From positions 3,720,001 to 3,784,000 of the forward strand of contig NZ_CP022521.1 of NCBI RefSeq assembly GCF_002234535.1: a stretch of DNA of 64,000 bases, written 5' to 3'. The stretch is from Actinoalloteichus hoggarensis (GTDB taxonomy: Bacteria > Actinomycetota > Actinomycetes > Mycobacteriales > Pseudonocardiaceae). The position numbers were made by a program, and so were the translations under genes. This document shows, piece by piece, positions 44,801 to 52,360 of the stretch. The notes below the pieces were generated by a model. That model worked only from the letters and a program-made list of their open reading frames with translations, was not told the origin of the DNA and did no database searches. The number at the start of each line of letters is the position of its first letter. Within the stretch, counting starts at the first letter, position 1.

Positions 44801-45370
44801 CGCCACCAGCGAGGAGCTGCACGCGGTGTCGATCGAGAGGCTGGGGCCCCGGAAGTCGAAGCAGTAGGAGATCCGGTTCGACACCATCGTCATCATCGTT
44901 CCGGTGGCGGTGTGCGCCGCCAGCGTGTCGAAGGAGAGGTCGGCGAACTGCACGATCTTGTAGTCCAGGGTGAAGGCCCCGACGAACACGCCGACGTCGG
45001 TGCCCGCGAGGTCACCGGGCTTCTGTCCGCCGTCCTCCAGCGCCTCCCAGGCCACCTCGAGCAGCTTGCGCTGCTGCGGGTCCATGTGCTCCGCCTCGCG
45101 CGGGCTGATCCCGAAGAAGGCCGGATCGAACTCGTCGAAGCCGTCGATGTAGCCGCCTCTGCCCCCGACCAGCCTGCCTGGTTTGGCCTTGTCCCGGCTG
45201 CCGAGGCTCCCGACGTCGTATCTGTCCGCCGGTGTCGGCGTGATGCAGTCCTTCCCGTCGAGCAGGTTCTTCCAGAACGTTCGATAGTCCGAGGCGCTAC
45301 CCGGCAGTCGGCAGCCGATACCGATGATCGCGACCTTGTCGCGGGCGGCAGGGTACTGTGATTCCGTCAC
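35834..45370 (-). CDS. Iterative hybrid PKS-NRPS of PTM biosynthesis
   Basis: A megaenzyme of about 3178 residues, KS-AT-DH-KR-ACP-C-A-PCP-TE. KS: DTACSSSL near 180, VEAHGTS near 317, NIGHTESAAG near 355. AT: GHSTGE near 635. DH: DHRIQGNVVFP near 935. KR: TGAFGALG near 1462 and NYAAGN near 1620. ACP: GLDSLLAM near 1777. C: HHIVSDA near 1973. A: YTSGSTGRPK near 2462. PCP: GGSS near 2900. TE: GYSLGG near 3019. There is no ER. By eye the ten A-pocket residues read D-V-G-E-I-G-S-I-D-K, the ornithine code. One module should build two polyene chains iteratively, attach them to both amines of ornithine and release a tetramate. A low-complexity insert of about 45 residues sits before the A-domain motif RLYRTGDLARW. 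The GTG 45370 is preferred (AAGGA upstream) over GTG 45394. Confidence 0.95.
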   Translation of the reverse strand: MTESQYPAARDKVAIIGIGCRLPGSASDYRTFWKNLLDGKDCITPTPADRYDVGSLGSRDKAKPGRLVGGRGGYIDGFDEFDPAFFGISPREAEHMDPQQRKLLEVAWEALEDGGQKPGDLAGTDVGVFVGAFTLDYKIVQFADLSFDTLAAHTATGTMMTMVSNRISYCFDFRGPSLSIDTACSSSLVAVDLACRSLRRGETNLALAGGTLLHMTPQYTIAETKGGFLSPDGRSRTFDASANGYVRAEGVGVIALKRLDDALRDGDPIHAVIIGSGVNQDGRTSGITVPNPESQIGLIERVCAEAGIAPGDLQYVEAHGTSTPVGDPLEANALGRALAIGREPDSPCYVGSVKTNIGHTESAAGIAGLIKVALSLKHRKIPPHINLEHVNPAIDLAALPYEIPTEVTDWPVHDGPARAGVNAFGFGGTNAHVLLEEAPRQDAEEPIAGDQRPGYSILPLTARDPEAFGDLVRGIQRELAGVDGVAASLAAVGSTLAHRRQHLESRLSVVYSSRESLDERLAEFLAGEAHPHILLDQVVEPDRRRLVWAFTGMGPQWWAMGRLLYENEPVYRAAVDECDRELTALTGWSLVAEMNADEADSNMAETWLAQPANFAVQVGLAALWRSYGVRPDAVVGHSTGEVAAFYEAGVYSLRDAVTVVVHRSRLQQKLVDTGTMLAVSLTEDDATRRIESYGDRVSIAAINSPTAMTLAGDEDALAELAETLRSEQVFAKFLTVRVPYHSARMDLIKDELLSALADITPRQARVPLYLTAREGRAHGTELDASYWWHNVRDSVRFQAAIDRLVDDGHGLFLEIGPHPVLGHSIRECLEARDADGRTLPSIRRNEDEAARIAMSLASLHNLGVEIDWTALHREGPSVPLPRYPFKRDRYWVEPAPVEQIRLGRVDHPLLGRRMLNVEPVWESRLDVETTPYLADHRIQGNVVFPAAGYLEMAVQAVRAMTGGVEATIADVSLRKALFLADDAATTVQFAFSSADAGFTIATVTGDDQEPSVHASGVLRTGQRRRLTARLDSDAIRARTARHLDAEACYSGLADLGYEYGPAFQCIEEVWVGADEALARIRPAKVLGDDAAGHHFHPALLDACFQSLLTPQLLDGGREDDSSSTGIRLPLSIDEMRFAPVGDQPLWVHAVVTRREDDELRGDIVVFADSGVALGRIGGFRAADVEKAATTVGQATIDRWLTEVGWFDAPLPAEAVDDGRDALGTADPVSADWLVFADGGGVADALAELVTARGGRCHLVRPGDEYALAPDRRESVVHPGSREDLARLFHELRDGGVPSFGTIVHLWNLDLPSLTDTSRSALTAQESLGTYSLIALAQTLAAQDHDDSVAAGRLHVVTRGTQAASPTDVVEPLGAPAWGVGRVLWNQELIPYRGKLIDLDGSGDRSADARHAEARALLREVSITDEDEIALRADGRRTSRLVTAEDLTRPLPLRLRPDGSYLVTGAFGALGRLLCRTLVARGARRLILVGRTRLPERDRWHEVDPDTPAGRGVRLLTELAAAGAETILAPLDITDEAALTTWLAEYRATTSVPIRGVFHLAGHVRDTLVADMDRAVFDAVHDPKVIGAYLLHHHLRDEPLDHFVLFASVASLLTTAGQTNYAAGNAFLDALAHHRRAVGLPALSIDWGPWATGMIEELGLIDHYRNSRGMSSLSPDAGMAVLERVIGQDRAQLLVATVVDWPVFLAWYPTPPTLVAELASSAAEPASDGNSFLDAFRDADEEKRRLLLTEHFTAVVAAVLRVKTEQVDPAISLGALGLDSLLAMELRARIHTELKVALPVVALLSSAPISDAVAQLHDGLVELVAEGEDHAAADAVELYDDERRHPLTQNQTALWFLKQLSPDGFAYNIGGAVEVRVRLEPELMFQAVRTVIARHPSLRANFTLHEGRPVQVLREVDEIPDDIALFDVVGRDWDDVYQLIIQEYRKPYDLERDPLIRFRLFKRADDRWVIVKAVHHIVSDAISTFTFIEELLEVYEGLREGRRVELVPPSASYLDFLNWQNRFLAGREAQRMLDYWRGHLPAEVPILNLPTDKPRPVVQTYNGASEFFALDVDLSARVHALAREHDVTVFMVLMSAYYVLLHRYTGQDDVIVGSPVTGRTQKEFSSVYGYFVNPLPLYVDLAGAPSVTELLAQVRATVLNGLDNQEYPFVLLVDKLGLQHDPSRSAVFQAMFILLVHKVATEKYGYRLDYIELPEEEGQFDLTLSVYEEEADQRFHCVFKYNTDLFLPETMRRMASHYVTVLESLTRAPSSTPIHRLDLLGAEERRRILGEFSGAGRVVEQAVPVHELIGRHAAERPDALAVSLPPAAAGSAETRTSHRLTYGELDDRAARLAGRLRALGVGPGSVVALCLDKSPDLVVAVLAVLKAGGAYLPLDPDHPTDRLAFMVRTADAAFAVVDAARRDRLAGLAAADVHTLEDLLDEAASVPPLPAEPVDPAAPAYLIYTSGSTGRPKAVEVAHHSLATAYDSWRGEYGLDIDVRVHLQMASFSFDVFTGDLVRALCSGGTLVLVTRELLFDTERLHRTMLAERVDCGEFVPAVVRALMNFCDHEGLRLDFLRLLIVGSDAWKVEEYQRLRGLCGPRTRVVNSYGLSEATIDSAYFEGPVDGLEPSQMVPIGRPLPNSTLYILDEHAQPVPVGVPGELWVGGDGVATGYPSDPEQTARRFVEWSPDHGLIALDATLADRPHGGDPRESVDDRPSGTAAAAGPGAEPAAGPMRLYRTGDLARWDAEGRVQLLGRVDGQVKVRGHRIEIGEIESQLADWPKLAQAVVTVRPDARGEQTLCAYCIPAAGTRLDLRDLRSHLAERLPTFMIPTHLVELAELPLSPNGKVDLAALPAPSAEHDEQEYEPPVTLYEVRMAEHWKSLLGLDQVGLRHDFFASGGSSIRLIELIYHLQAEFGISIPVSQLFTVTTLRGMARTVEHIVTGKLEGARPYLRFNPGQGPTVFCFPPAGGHGLIYRRFAAHLPEHEFVAFNYLPGDDKVTQYADLIEELQPEGPCPLFGYSLGGNLAFDVAKVLESRGRTVPNVVIMDSYRIPEAFELGSERFEAFEKELGEHLRRHTGSEILTEETLEQARDYIRFCSRTPNLGVLDASVSVISDEQKVEFYGAAQRGTWHGTSTTSTSVFRGFGSHAEMLDEGFLAGNADLTREILTGGGFSGA

Positions 45371-45427
45371 CGTGAAATCCTTCGATCGAGGCACTCGTCA
45401 CGAAACAGGGGACAACACTGTCGGCAG

Positions 45428-46423
45428 TCAGTCCGATTCCGTCTTCGTCGCGGATTCGGCCGATGCGGTGGTCGTGTCTGCGGGACTGTCTTCGGCGGCA
45501 GATTTCCGCTGCTTCCGCCAGGGATGCAGCAGGGTGGCGATCAGCGAGGAGGTCTTGGGAAAGGAATCCGGATCGTGCAGGCCGACGGCGGCGGGAACGC
45601 GACCGGGATACCAGGTGAAGCTGCCGAACACTCGGTCCCAGATGGACACGTCGGAACTGAAGTGTCCGGCCTCGTCGAGATCGATGCTGTGGTGCAGCCG
45701 ATGTTGCTCCGGGCTGGCGACGATGTGATTCAGCCAGCCGATTCGGACATCGATGTTGGCGTGCACGAAATAGCCCTGGGCGACGATGAACAGGCCGACC
45801 AGGAACACCGCCGGGTGGGAGAAGCCCACGAGGGCGAGTCCGAGCTGCACGAGCCCCTGGGTCAATGCGATGTCCACGACGTGATTGACGCCGTTGTTGG
45901 CGACGTTGACCTTGTCCGGGACGTGATGGACGCCGTGCAGGCGCCACAGCCAGGCGTGATTGTGCGAGATCCGATGCACCCAGTAGCTCACCAGCGAGCC
46001 GAGGAGCAGGGCCGCGGGAACCTCCAGCCAGATCGGCATCCCCGACTCGGGAACGGCCACGGCGCCGACGAGGGCGGCCACCGGGAGCTGCGCGAGGCCC
46101 CCGCCCAGCATGGTGAGCCCCAGATAGACGCCGTACCATGCCCATTCACTTCGGCTGGGATGCCAGTCCACCTCGTAGGGGATCAGGCGTTCGAAGACGG
46201 CGAGCATACCGATCGTGCCGACCAGGAAACCGAAGTTGACCAGGCCGAAATTCCATCCGAAGTGCAATGCCGCCGTTCCGGTGAGGACCATCGCGGTGAT
46301 CAGCAGCGGATAGGCGACGTGGCAGAGGGGAGATCGAGGTCGAGCCGACTCTGAGTCGGGTTCTCTCTCGACCCGCGACGTCTGTCTTACCGTGTGAGGG
46401 CGAATATTCATGGCGTTGTCCAT
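45428..46423 (-). CDS. Sterol desaturase/fatty acid hydroxylase family enzyme (PTM hydroxylase)
   Basis: A 331-residue membrane di-iron enzyme with four or five helices and the three histidine clusters HRISHNH, HGVHH and HRLHH. It is the first gene of the operon, as the SD gene is in HSAF and ftdA in frontalamide clusters, where the enzyme hydroxylates the ornithine-derived part of the macrolactam. The C-terminus after about residue 300 is a Ser/Ala/Thr-rich tail. I took the ATG at 46423; one at 46411 is also possible. The stop lies 57 nt before the PKS-NRPS start. The operon promoter should lie just upstream, on the minus strand. Confidence 0.9.
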   Translation of the reverse strand: MDNAMNIRPHTVRQTSRVEREPDSESARPRSPLCHVAYPLLITAMVLTGTAALHFGWNFGLVNFGFLVGTIGMLAVFERLIPYEVDWHPSRSEWAWYGVYLGLTMLGGGLAQLPVAALVGAVAVPESGMPIWLEVPAALLLGSLVSYWVHRISHNHAWLWRLHGVHHVPDKVNVANNGVNHVVDIALTQGLVQLGLALVGFSHPAVFLVGLFIVAQGYFVHANIDVRIGWLNHIVASPEQHRLHHSIDLDEAGHFSSDVSIWDRVFGSFTWYPGRVPAAVGLHDPDSFPKTSSLIATLLHPWRKQRKSAAEDSPADTTTASAESATKTESD

Positions 46424-48347
46424 CCACTTCAAGCCACCGGGAACTCCCGGCCAGGCCACCGCCTGCCAGGATGACTGCGAACACGACTGGGCGCGAGAAG
46501 CGCCACGGAATCAGCTTCGAGCCGACGCCCACCCTCGGACTCGATTCGAAAAGCGCAGTAATGACAGTGCACTTCTCGACGGTGACGCGCAAGACTCTTT
46601 TTCGGGTACACCCCTCCAGGTGGTACTCACCGTCTCAATCCTTGATATTCGGCGCAGATCCGCCGATCAGCGGGCAGCCGAGACCGACGCGGGCTTCTCG
46701 GGCCGGACGAGGAGACCGATTCCGGGCAGCCGCGGGCATCGCGTCTGACCGCGGTGTGAGACGCGAGTCGAGGACGGATTCTTCGTGGCCGTCATGCGAC
46801 GAGTCGACGCGGAGCGCCGAGCCGGTCGAGACCCGATCGGCGGATCTCCTCGTCCCGGCGGGGAAGCGGGACGAATCGAGGGACGTCCGCGTCGGGTGGT
46901 CAGTCCGAGTCGAGTCCTCGCTCCCTCTCGGACGCCCGACGACGCCGCCGCCACGCATCGGACGGCGCCGCAGGCCGAGCCGCTGATCCGTCATCGTCGA
47001 CGGCGGTCCTGCCTCCGCCGAGACGCGGCCCGTCTCGGCGACTTCCCCTCGTCGTCGCGAGTCCGACGCACGCCCGCGCCGTCGTCGCAGCCGACCGCTG
47101 ATCGTTCTCAGCACGCGCGGGACCGAGCCCCGACAGGAGTCGATCATCGCGTGCCCACGCCGTCAGTGCCCGGATCCGATCGTCCGCCGACGTCCCCGAC
47201 ACGGGCCCGTCGACGCTCCCCACGGCATCCTGGGACATGATGTCCTCCCCACCGGACCATCACCGAAAGTGTCCGACTCGATGCTAACGGTAGTGGGTTG
47301 GGTTCAGGGATCACCCGATCGGTCATACGTCTGCGGTCAGCCTCGCACCGTAGAGGACTGCTGATCGTCATGACGTGACCGTGACGCCGACGCCGCTCCC
47401 TCGGTCACCGACGGGCAGGCCTGGCGCGCCGAGCCGCCCGGTCCGCATTACGCGACAGCCCTTGTTCGCGACGTCGTTCCGATCTTCCGCACGGACCGAG
47501 GAGTGGCGGCGGCGCCTGCCCGGAAATTGATTCTCGCCACTTCGTGACTCGCGAATTTCGATGTGAGAATCGCCGCCGCGAAGAGGACCCGGCAGCCTCG
47601 CCGCCGGCACCGCCGCACTTGCGCAAACGACACCGCGGAACCACGCCTCCATAACCGGGCCGCGCGGCAGGCCGCGGCTGACTTCGCCCCGCCCGAGACG
47701 GCACCGACCACCGTCCGGGTCACGCACCCCGCACCGTCTCCCCCGCTGGGATCCGCACTCGGCACGGCGCGTTCCTCGGCGCTGAACTGCCCGGACGGTC
47801 TCGACGCACGACATGTCGAATCCGGCCGCCCGCGCAGCCGAGGCCATCTCGACGGGACAGGGACACGACGGCGTCGGCTACGCCACCCCGGAGCAGGTGA
47901 TCGCTCTCGCACCACGACGCTCCGCGTCGTCGAACACGATCCATGCCGCCTCGACGCGAATTACCCGGCTTTGTTCCTCGGATACTTCCACTCGCGGGCG
48001 GGTGACCCCGTCGACGATTCATCAGGCCGCCGTCGAGCCGCGTCCGGTATCACCGGTGAATCGCCGATGATCGAGGCGACGGCCCGCCGCTGCCGGGCTC
48101 CGTTCGCCCGGGACAGGACCGAGCGAACGGACCGCCCGAGGCAGGCGACCACGGCGCCGTACGGCACCGTCGCCGGGCCGGACTCAGGCGCTCGACCCCG
48201 GAACGACGGTGCCGTGACGCCGGTGATCGGAGTGTCGCGTGCGACTCCGGGTCACCGCAGCCGGCCGCCACCGGCTCTCGACTACCCGACGGCAGGCCCT
48301 CGGTTCACCCGGGCGAAGTAGTCACCGCCCGACGCGACGTCACTGCG
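46424..48347. other. 1.9-kb gene-poor region upstream of the PTM operon
   Basis: No complete recognisable gene is present. AT-richer pockets (46540-46660, 47230-47350 and 47515-47575) stand out against the GC-rich background and may hold promoters. At 47527-47568, GATTCTC and GAGAATC form a spaced dyad. One short minus-strand frame has a convincing ribosome site (see the 46900-47238 entry). Confidence 0.5.
46900..47238 (-). CDS. Possible 112-residue protein, unknown
   Basis: The ATG at 47238 is preceded by GGGGAGGACATC, a strong ribosome site, and by an AT-richer patch. The frame begins MSQDAVGSVDGPVSGTSADD and continues with IRALTAWARDDRLLSGLGPA before becoming Arg-rich. It could be a real short gene, or the N-terminus of a decayed one. 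I recognise no domain. Confidence 0.25.
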   Translation of the reverse strand: MSQDAVGSVDGPVSGTSADDRIRALTAWARDDRLLSGLGPARAENDQRSAATTARACVGLATTRGSRRDGPRLGGGRTAVDDDGSAARPAAPSDAWRRRRRASERERGLDSD

Positions 48348-49307
48348 TCACCACGTCTGCGCGCGCTCCGCCCACGCCGCCGCCGCGGACCGCCCGACCC
48401 GTGCGGCGGTCTGCGTGACGACGGCGCTCGCCAACGGGGCGTGGACCGCGCTCGGCAGCGCATGCCCCATCCCCGGGATCTCCACGAGTCGCGCGCCGGG
48501 GATCGAGTCCGCGAGATGCCTGCCGTGTGGCGGCGGGCTGATCGGGTCGAGCGGGCCCTGGATCACGAGGGTGGGCGTGGTGATCCCGGACAGCTCCGCG
48601 CCCCGCTCGACGAGCGACTGCTCGATCAGGCCGTGTGGGTGCGACTCCGGCGGCGGCGTCGTTCCGACGTGGTCGAGCACCCTGGCCTGGGCACGCCGGA
48701 AGGCGGTCTCGTCGAAGGGCAGCTCGTCGCCCGCCAACGCCTTCCCGTACGCCACCAGCCCGTCCAGCTCGGACTCCCGATCCGTCGGGGCGGGCTGCTC
48801 GGCGAACACCGACTCGACGAACCAGCGCCGGGGAGTCGGCAATCCGTCCGGGGTGGGTTCGCCCGTCAGCGCCCGCTCCCAGTTGCCGAAGAAGTCGACC
48901 CCGAGGGCGACGGCGCCGATGAGCGTCAACCCCGTCAGCCGCTCTCGGTGGTCGAGGGCGAGGAACTGCCCCAGGACGGCCCCCATGCCGAAGCCGACGA
49001 CGTGCGCCTGCTCGACGCCCCAGCCGTCGAGGACCGCGACGGCATCGGCGGCCAGCTCGTCGAACCCGTAGGGACGGTCCGCGAAGTCACGGGTGGTGGA
49101 CCGGCCGGTGTCCCGGTGGTCGTAGCGCAGCACACGCAGCCCCGCCGAGGCCAGCAGGGCCACGAACTCGTCCGGCCATTCCAGCCCCGACTGACAGTCC
49201 CCCGCGATCAGCAGGACCGTCGGGTGTCTCGGATCGCCGGAGCCGCGACTCCACAACTCGACGTCGCGCGACTCGACGAGCCGGTCCTCCTCGGGAACGC
49301 CGCTCAC
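48348..49307 (-). CDS. Alpha/beta hydrolase-like protein lacking the nucleophile serine
   Basis: A 319-residue alpha/beta hydrolase fold protein of the aclacinomycin methylesterase (RdmC)/DoxA-like group: VLLIAGDCQSGLEWPDEFVA, then LRVLRYDHRDTGRSTTRDFA, and the C-terminal PTLVIQGPLDPISPP and IPGMGHALPSAVH with the acid and histidine. The nucleophile elbow reads VVGFGMGAVLG, so glycine replaces serine in GxSxG. It may be non-hydrolytic, a binding or lyase-type relative. The GTG at 49307 has GGAGG upstream and overlaps the stop of the NmrA-like gene by 4 nt, so the two are co-expressed. Confidence 0.85.
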   Translation of the reverse strand: MSGVPEEDRLVESRDVELWSRGSGDPRHPTVLLIAGDCQSGLEWPDEFVALLASAGLRVLRYDHRDTGRSTTRDFADRPYGFDELAADAVAVLDGWGVEQAHVVGFGMGAVLGQFLALDHRERLTGLTLIGAVALGVDFFGNWERALTGEPTPDGLPTPRRWFVESVFAEQPAPTDRESELDGLVAYGKALAGDELPFDETAFRRAQARVLDHVGTTPPPESHPHGLIEQSLVERGAELSGITTPTLVIQGPLDPISPPPHGRHLADSIPGARLVEIPGMGHALPSAVHAPLASAVVTQTAARVGRSAAAAWAERAQTW

Positions 49308-50134
49308 CGGAAGGCCTCCACGTGCTCGGAGACCCACTGCTCGAGGGTACGGGCAGGCCGTCCGGTGACCTGTTCGACCGTCGGCAGCACCGGATCGGGA
49401 CTGCCGATCCGCTTGCGCCAGAGCTCCAGCAGCCACTCGGTCACCTCCTCAGGCATGTCCTCGGCTGCCATCGACGCCCGCCACTCGTCGGGCGTCAGCT
49501 CCTCGACGGTCAACTCGCGGCCGATCGCCCGCCCGACGGCCCGCACCTGTTCGAACCTGGTCAACGACTCCGGACCGGACAGCGGGTACCTCGCGCCGAC
49601 GTGGTCGTCGGTGAGCAGGGCCGCCACGGCGACCTCGGCGATGTCGTCCTCATGCACCGGAGCCTGCGCGATCTCGCCGTACACGAGTCGGACCACGCCT
49701 TCCGCGCGGATGGACTCGGCCCAGTCCAGGACGTTGCCCGCGAACATGCCCGGCCGGACATGGGTCCACTCCAGTCCGGACCGTTCCACCGCCTGTTCGA
49801 CCCGGCGGTAGTCGGCACCGCCCTCCTCCTCGGGATCGTCGGCGGTCGTGCCGGAGAGCACGACGATCCGCCGCGCCCCGGCCAGCCGGATCCGTTCGAC
49901 GACCTCGTCGGCGGCCTCGGCGGCCGGGAACAGGTACACCCGGTCGGCACCGACGAACGTCTCGCTCAGCGTCGCGGGCACTTCCAGGTCGCCCGCCACG
50001 ACCTCGACCTCGGCGGGCAGCGCCGCCGTCTCCGGCCGCCGGGTCAGCGCTCGCACGTCGACGCCCGCCGCCACCAGCTTCGCGACCACCCGTCGTCCGA
50101 CGACCCCGGTCGCGCCGGTCACCACGATTCGCAC
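49304..50134 (-). CDS. NmrA/atypical SDR NAD(P)H-binding protein
   Basis: A 276-residue Rossmann protein with the N-terminal motif VRIVVTGATGVVGRRVVAKL, then VRALTRRPETAALP and VEVVAGDLEVP, and HVRPGMFAGNVLDWAESIRA, typical of atypical (a) SDRs related to NmrA and quinone oxidoreductase 2. It probably binds NADP(H); catalysis is uncertain because a YxxxK motif is not evident. The GTG at 50134 has GGGAG upstream. It is the first of two coupled genes with the serine-less hydrolase. Confidence 0.88.
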   Translation of the reverse strand: MRIVVTGATGVVGRRVVAKLVAAGVDVRALTRRPETAALPAEVEVVAGDLEVPATLSETFVGADRVYLFPAAEAADEVVERIRLAGARRIVVLSGTTADDPEEEGGADYRRVEQAVERSGLEWTHVRPGMFAGNVLDWAESIRAEGVVRLVYGEIAQAPVHEDDIAEVAVAALLTDDHVGARYPLSGPESLTRFEQVRAVGRAIGRELTVEELTPDEWRASMAAEDMPEEVTEWLLELWRKRIGSPDPVLPTVEQVTGRPARTLEQWVSEHVEAFR

Positions 50135-50582
50135 ACATACTCCCTGTCTTGACTGCTTCCGGGCGGTTCGACGGGGCAGATTCCCGTCCCGCTCGGCTGG
50201 ACCTGCGCGACGGTATGACCGAAGACGACATTCGCGCCTATAGAACTTTGCTTTCAGGAATTCACCTGCTCCGCTTGACAGCGCGCCGATCCTGCCCTCC
50301 GCGGATCCATCGCGATCGACACGATCTCGCACCCGAGATCCTTCGACGGTGCGGCAACGCGGCGCGCCGAAGGTCGAATCTCGACGCATTCTTCCGTCCG
50401 ACATCGAAACGGACGGCGATATTCACACTTCGCGCATCTCGTCGGAGAACGACATCGCGAGAAGCGTCCGTCGAGTCGCCCGGTATTCGTTCGCCGCACC
50501 GGCGTCGCATCCGTCGACCTCTCACCAGGACCGACGCGAACGCAGCCGCGGCGGCGCACATCTCGGCGATGAAGGAGATCAG
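50135..50582. other. Intergenic, lower GC, divergent promoters
   Basis: These 448 bases lie between the NmrA-like gene and a secreted protein gene. The sequence is poorer in GC around 50215-50290 and 50395-50470, as expected for promoters or foreign DNA. No gene was recognised. Confidence 0.45.
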
Positions 50583-51455
50583 ATGCGAGAACGTCGCGGT
50601 CCGAGCACGGCGGCATGGGCCGTCGCCGTGTTCTCGATGTCCATGCCGGCGGGAGCCCCGGTGCATGCGACGATCACCGCACCGCGCCAAGATCCGACCT
50701 TGACCTGCGATGCCTTCGCGCGGTTCTCGGTCACGTCGCCTACGGGTGACGTCTACGACATGGCGCACAGCGACCCGGAGGGAGGCGCCGACCGTTGGGA
50801 TGTCGCGCTGCGGCCGGTCGGGAACGGCGTCGACGGACGCGCGCACGCCGGTCCCGGCGGTCTCCTCTACGAGATCAAGAGCGACGGACCGCTCCAGAGG
50901 TACCGGCGCGGCGAATCGGGGTGGGAACAATGGGAGGACGGCCCATACACGCGGGACTTTTCAGACCACCTTAGGCGGCTACACCAGCCCGGCGCGGCGG
51001 AATCGCATCACCGTCGACTCGGGCGGCGACTTCTATTACATCCGAGGGAACGGACAGCTGTACCGGGCGATTCTCGACATCGAGACGCTGGAACCGCGGC
51101 AGGAGTCGATCGACGGAGACTGGAGCCGCTTCTACCTGATCAGCGCCGCGGGCCCCGGGGCGCTCTACGCACGTGACTCCGACGGCACGCTTCATCGCCA
51201 TCACTACGATGCGAGCACCGGTGTCTGGACCGACCGGGAAACGCCGGCGGCGGACGGTCGGCAGCGATTCACCCAGGCGGACTCCCCCGGAGGTGACGTC
51301 CTCTACGCCGTCGACGCGACGGGCAGCTGTACTGGCAGCGTTTCCTCCCGTATTCGGACGGCACGATCGAGCCGAGGACCGCCCACCCCGGCAACTGGCT
51401 GCGGGACGGCTTCGCGATCAGCGGTGACACCTGCGACTGGACGTCGTCGGGCTGA
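50583..51455 (+). pseudogene. Secreted tachylectin-like beta-propeller protein, two frameshifts
   Basis: GAAGGAGATCAG precedes the ATG. A signal peptide (AAWAVAVFSMSMPAGAPVHA) leads into propeller-like repeats with aromatic and glycine spacing: LLYEIKSDGPLQRYRRGESG, FYYIRGNGQLYRAILD, ALYARDSDGTLHRHHYD and GQLYWQRFLPYSDGTIE. The frame gains one base in a T4 run (50958-50961) and loses one in a G run (51320-51323), returning to the original frame and ending GDTCDWTSSG. Two indels in homopolymers may be sequencing errors; if real, the gene is dead. Intact homologues are secreted lectin-like or tachylectin-domain proteins. Confidence 0.65.
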
Positions 51456-51712
51456 CCCGCGCACCGGGGTTCGTCGGCGGGCGGGTTCTGGGATCGGCCC
51501 GGTGGCGCGGCGCTCCGTCCGGCGAGGACGGGCCGCGCCGCGCCGACTCGAGGTGGGTCTCCGCCTGCTCAGTGACGCGGTCGTCCGCACCGGCTCCAGG
51601 CTGATCCCGAGGGAGGCGAAACACCACACCGATCGCCCGCGTTCCGCCTCGCCTCGCGCAGGCCCGCACCGGCGACGGCGGGCCCGCACCGGTGCCGCCG
51701 TCCGCCGAGTCC

Positions 51713-52360
51713 TCATCCCGCCAGATGTCGGAGAAACCAGTCCGCGGCCAGCCCGGCCACCGCGTCCATGGCGCCGTCCTCTTCGAACAGGTGGCCCGCG
51801 TCGGCGACGACCTCGATACGATGCGGGGCGGACAGCTCCGCCGAGGCCTGCCGATTGAGCGTGAGCACCTGCTCGTCACGGCTCCCGACGATCAGCAGGG
51901 TGGGGGCCCGCACCGCGCGCAGTGCGTCCCGGCCCGCGAGGTCGGGACGACCGCCGCGCGACACCACGGCGCGGACCTCGGCGAGGCGTGCGGCGGCGAG
52001 CAGCGCGGCAGCGGCCCCGGTGCTCGCACCGAAGAGGCCGAGTGGCAGTCGGCCCGTCGAGTCGGCGCGGATCCAGTCCGCCGCGGCGGCGACCCGCTCG
52101 GCCAACAACGGGATGTCGAAGCGCAGTTCCCCGGTCCGCTCGTCGCGCGACGCCTCCTCGGCCGTCAACAGATCCATGCGCAGCGTGGCCAGCCGTCGAT
52201 CGTGCAGCACCGTGGCGACGGCCCGGTTACGCGGACTGTGTCGCGAACTGCCCGAACCATGGACGAACACGACGATCCCGCGAGCGCCTTCGCCGACGGT
52301 GAGATCACCGGTCACCGTTCCCGCGGACGCGGCGATGGACACCGGCACCGATACCGCCAT
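51713..52360 (-). CDS. Dienelactone hydrolase-like alpha/beta hydrolase
   Basis: A 215-residue alpha/beta hydrolase with VVFVHGSGSSRHSPRNRAVA (oxyanion region), the nucleophile elbow LFGASTGAAAALLAA, the acid in LLIVGSRDEQVL and the histidine in VADAGHLFEEDGAM. This short form is often fused to or found near phosphoribosyltransferases in actinobacteria; here it stands alone. I chose the ATG at 52360 because AGGAGTCGAGGTCG lies upstream; the longer frame to 52813 is Arg-rich and unlike the family. The substrate is unknown. Confidence 0.85.
   Translation of the reverse strand: MAVSVPVSIAASAGTVTGDLTVGEGARGIVVFVHGSGSSRHSPRNRAVATVLHDRRLATLRMDLLTAEEASRDERTGELRFDIPLLAERVAAAADWIRADSTGRLPLGLFGASTGAAAALLAAARLAEVRAVVSRGGRPDLAGRDALRAVRAPTLLIVGSRDEQVLTLNRQASAELSAPHRIEVVADAGHLFEEDGAMDAVAGLAADWFLRHLAG

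Noticed and set aside
45371-45394. Upstream GTG (45394) as the PKS-NRPS start
   Set aside because: No ribosome site precedes it, whereas AAGGA stands 7 nt before the GTG at 45370. It cannot be fully excluded.
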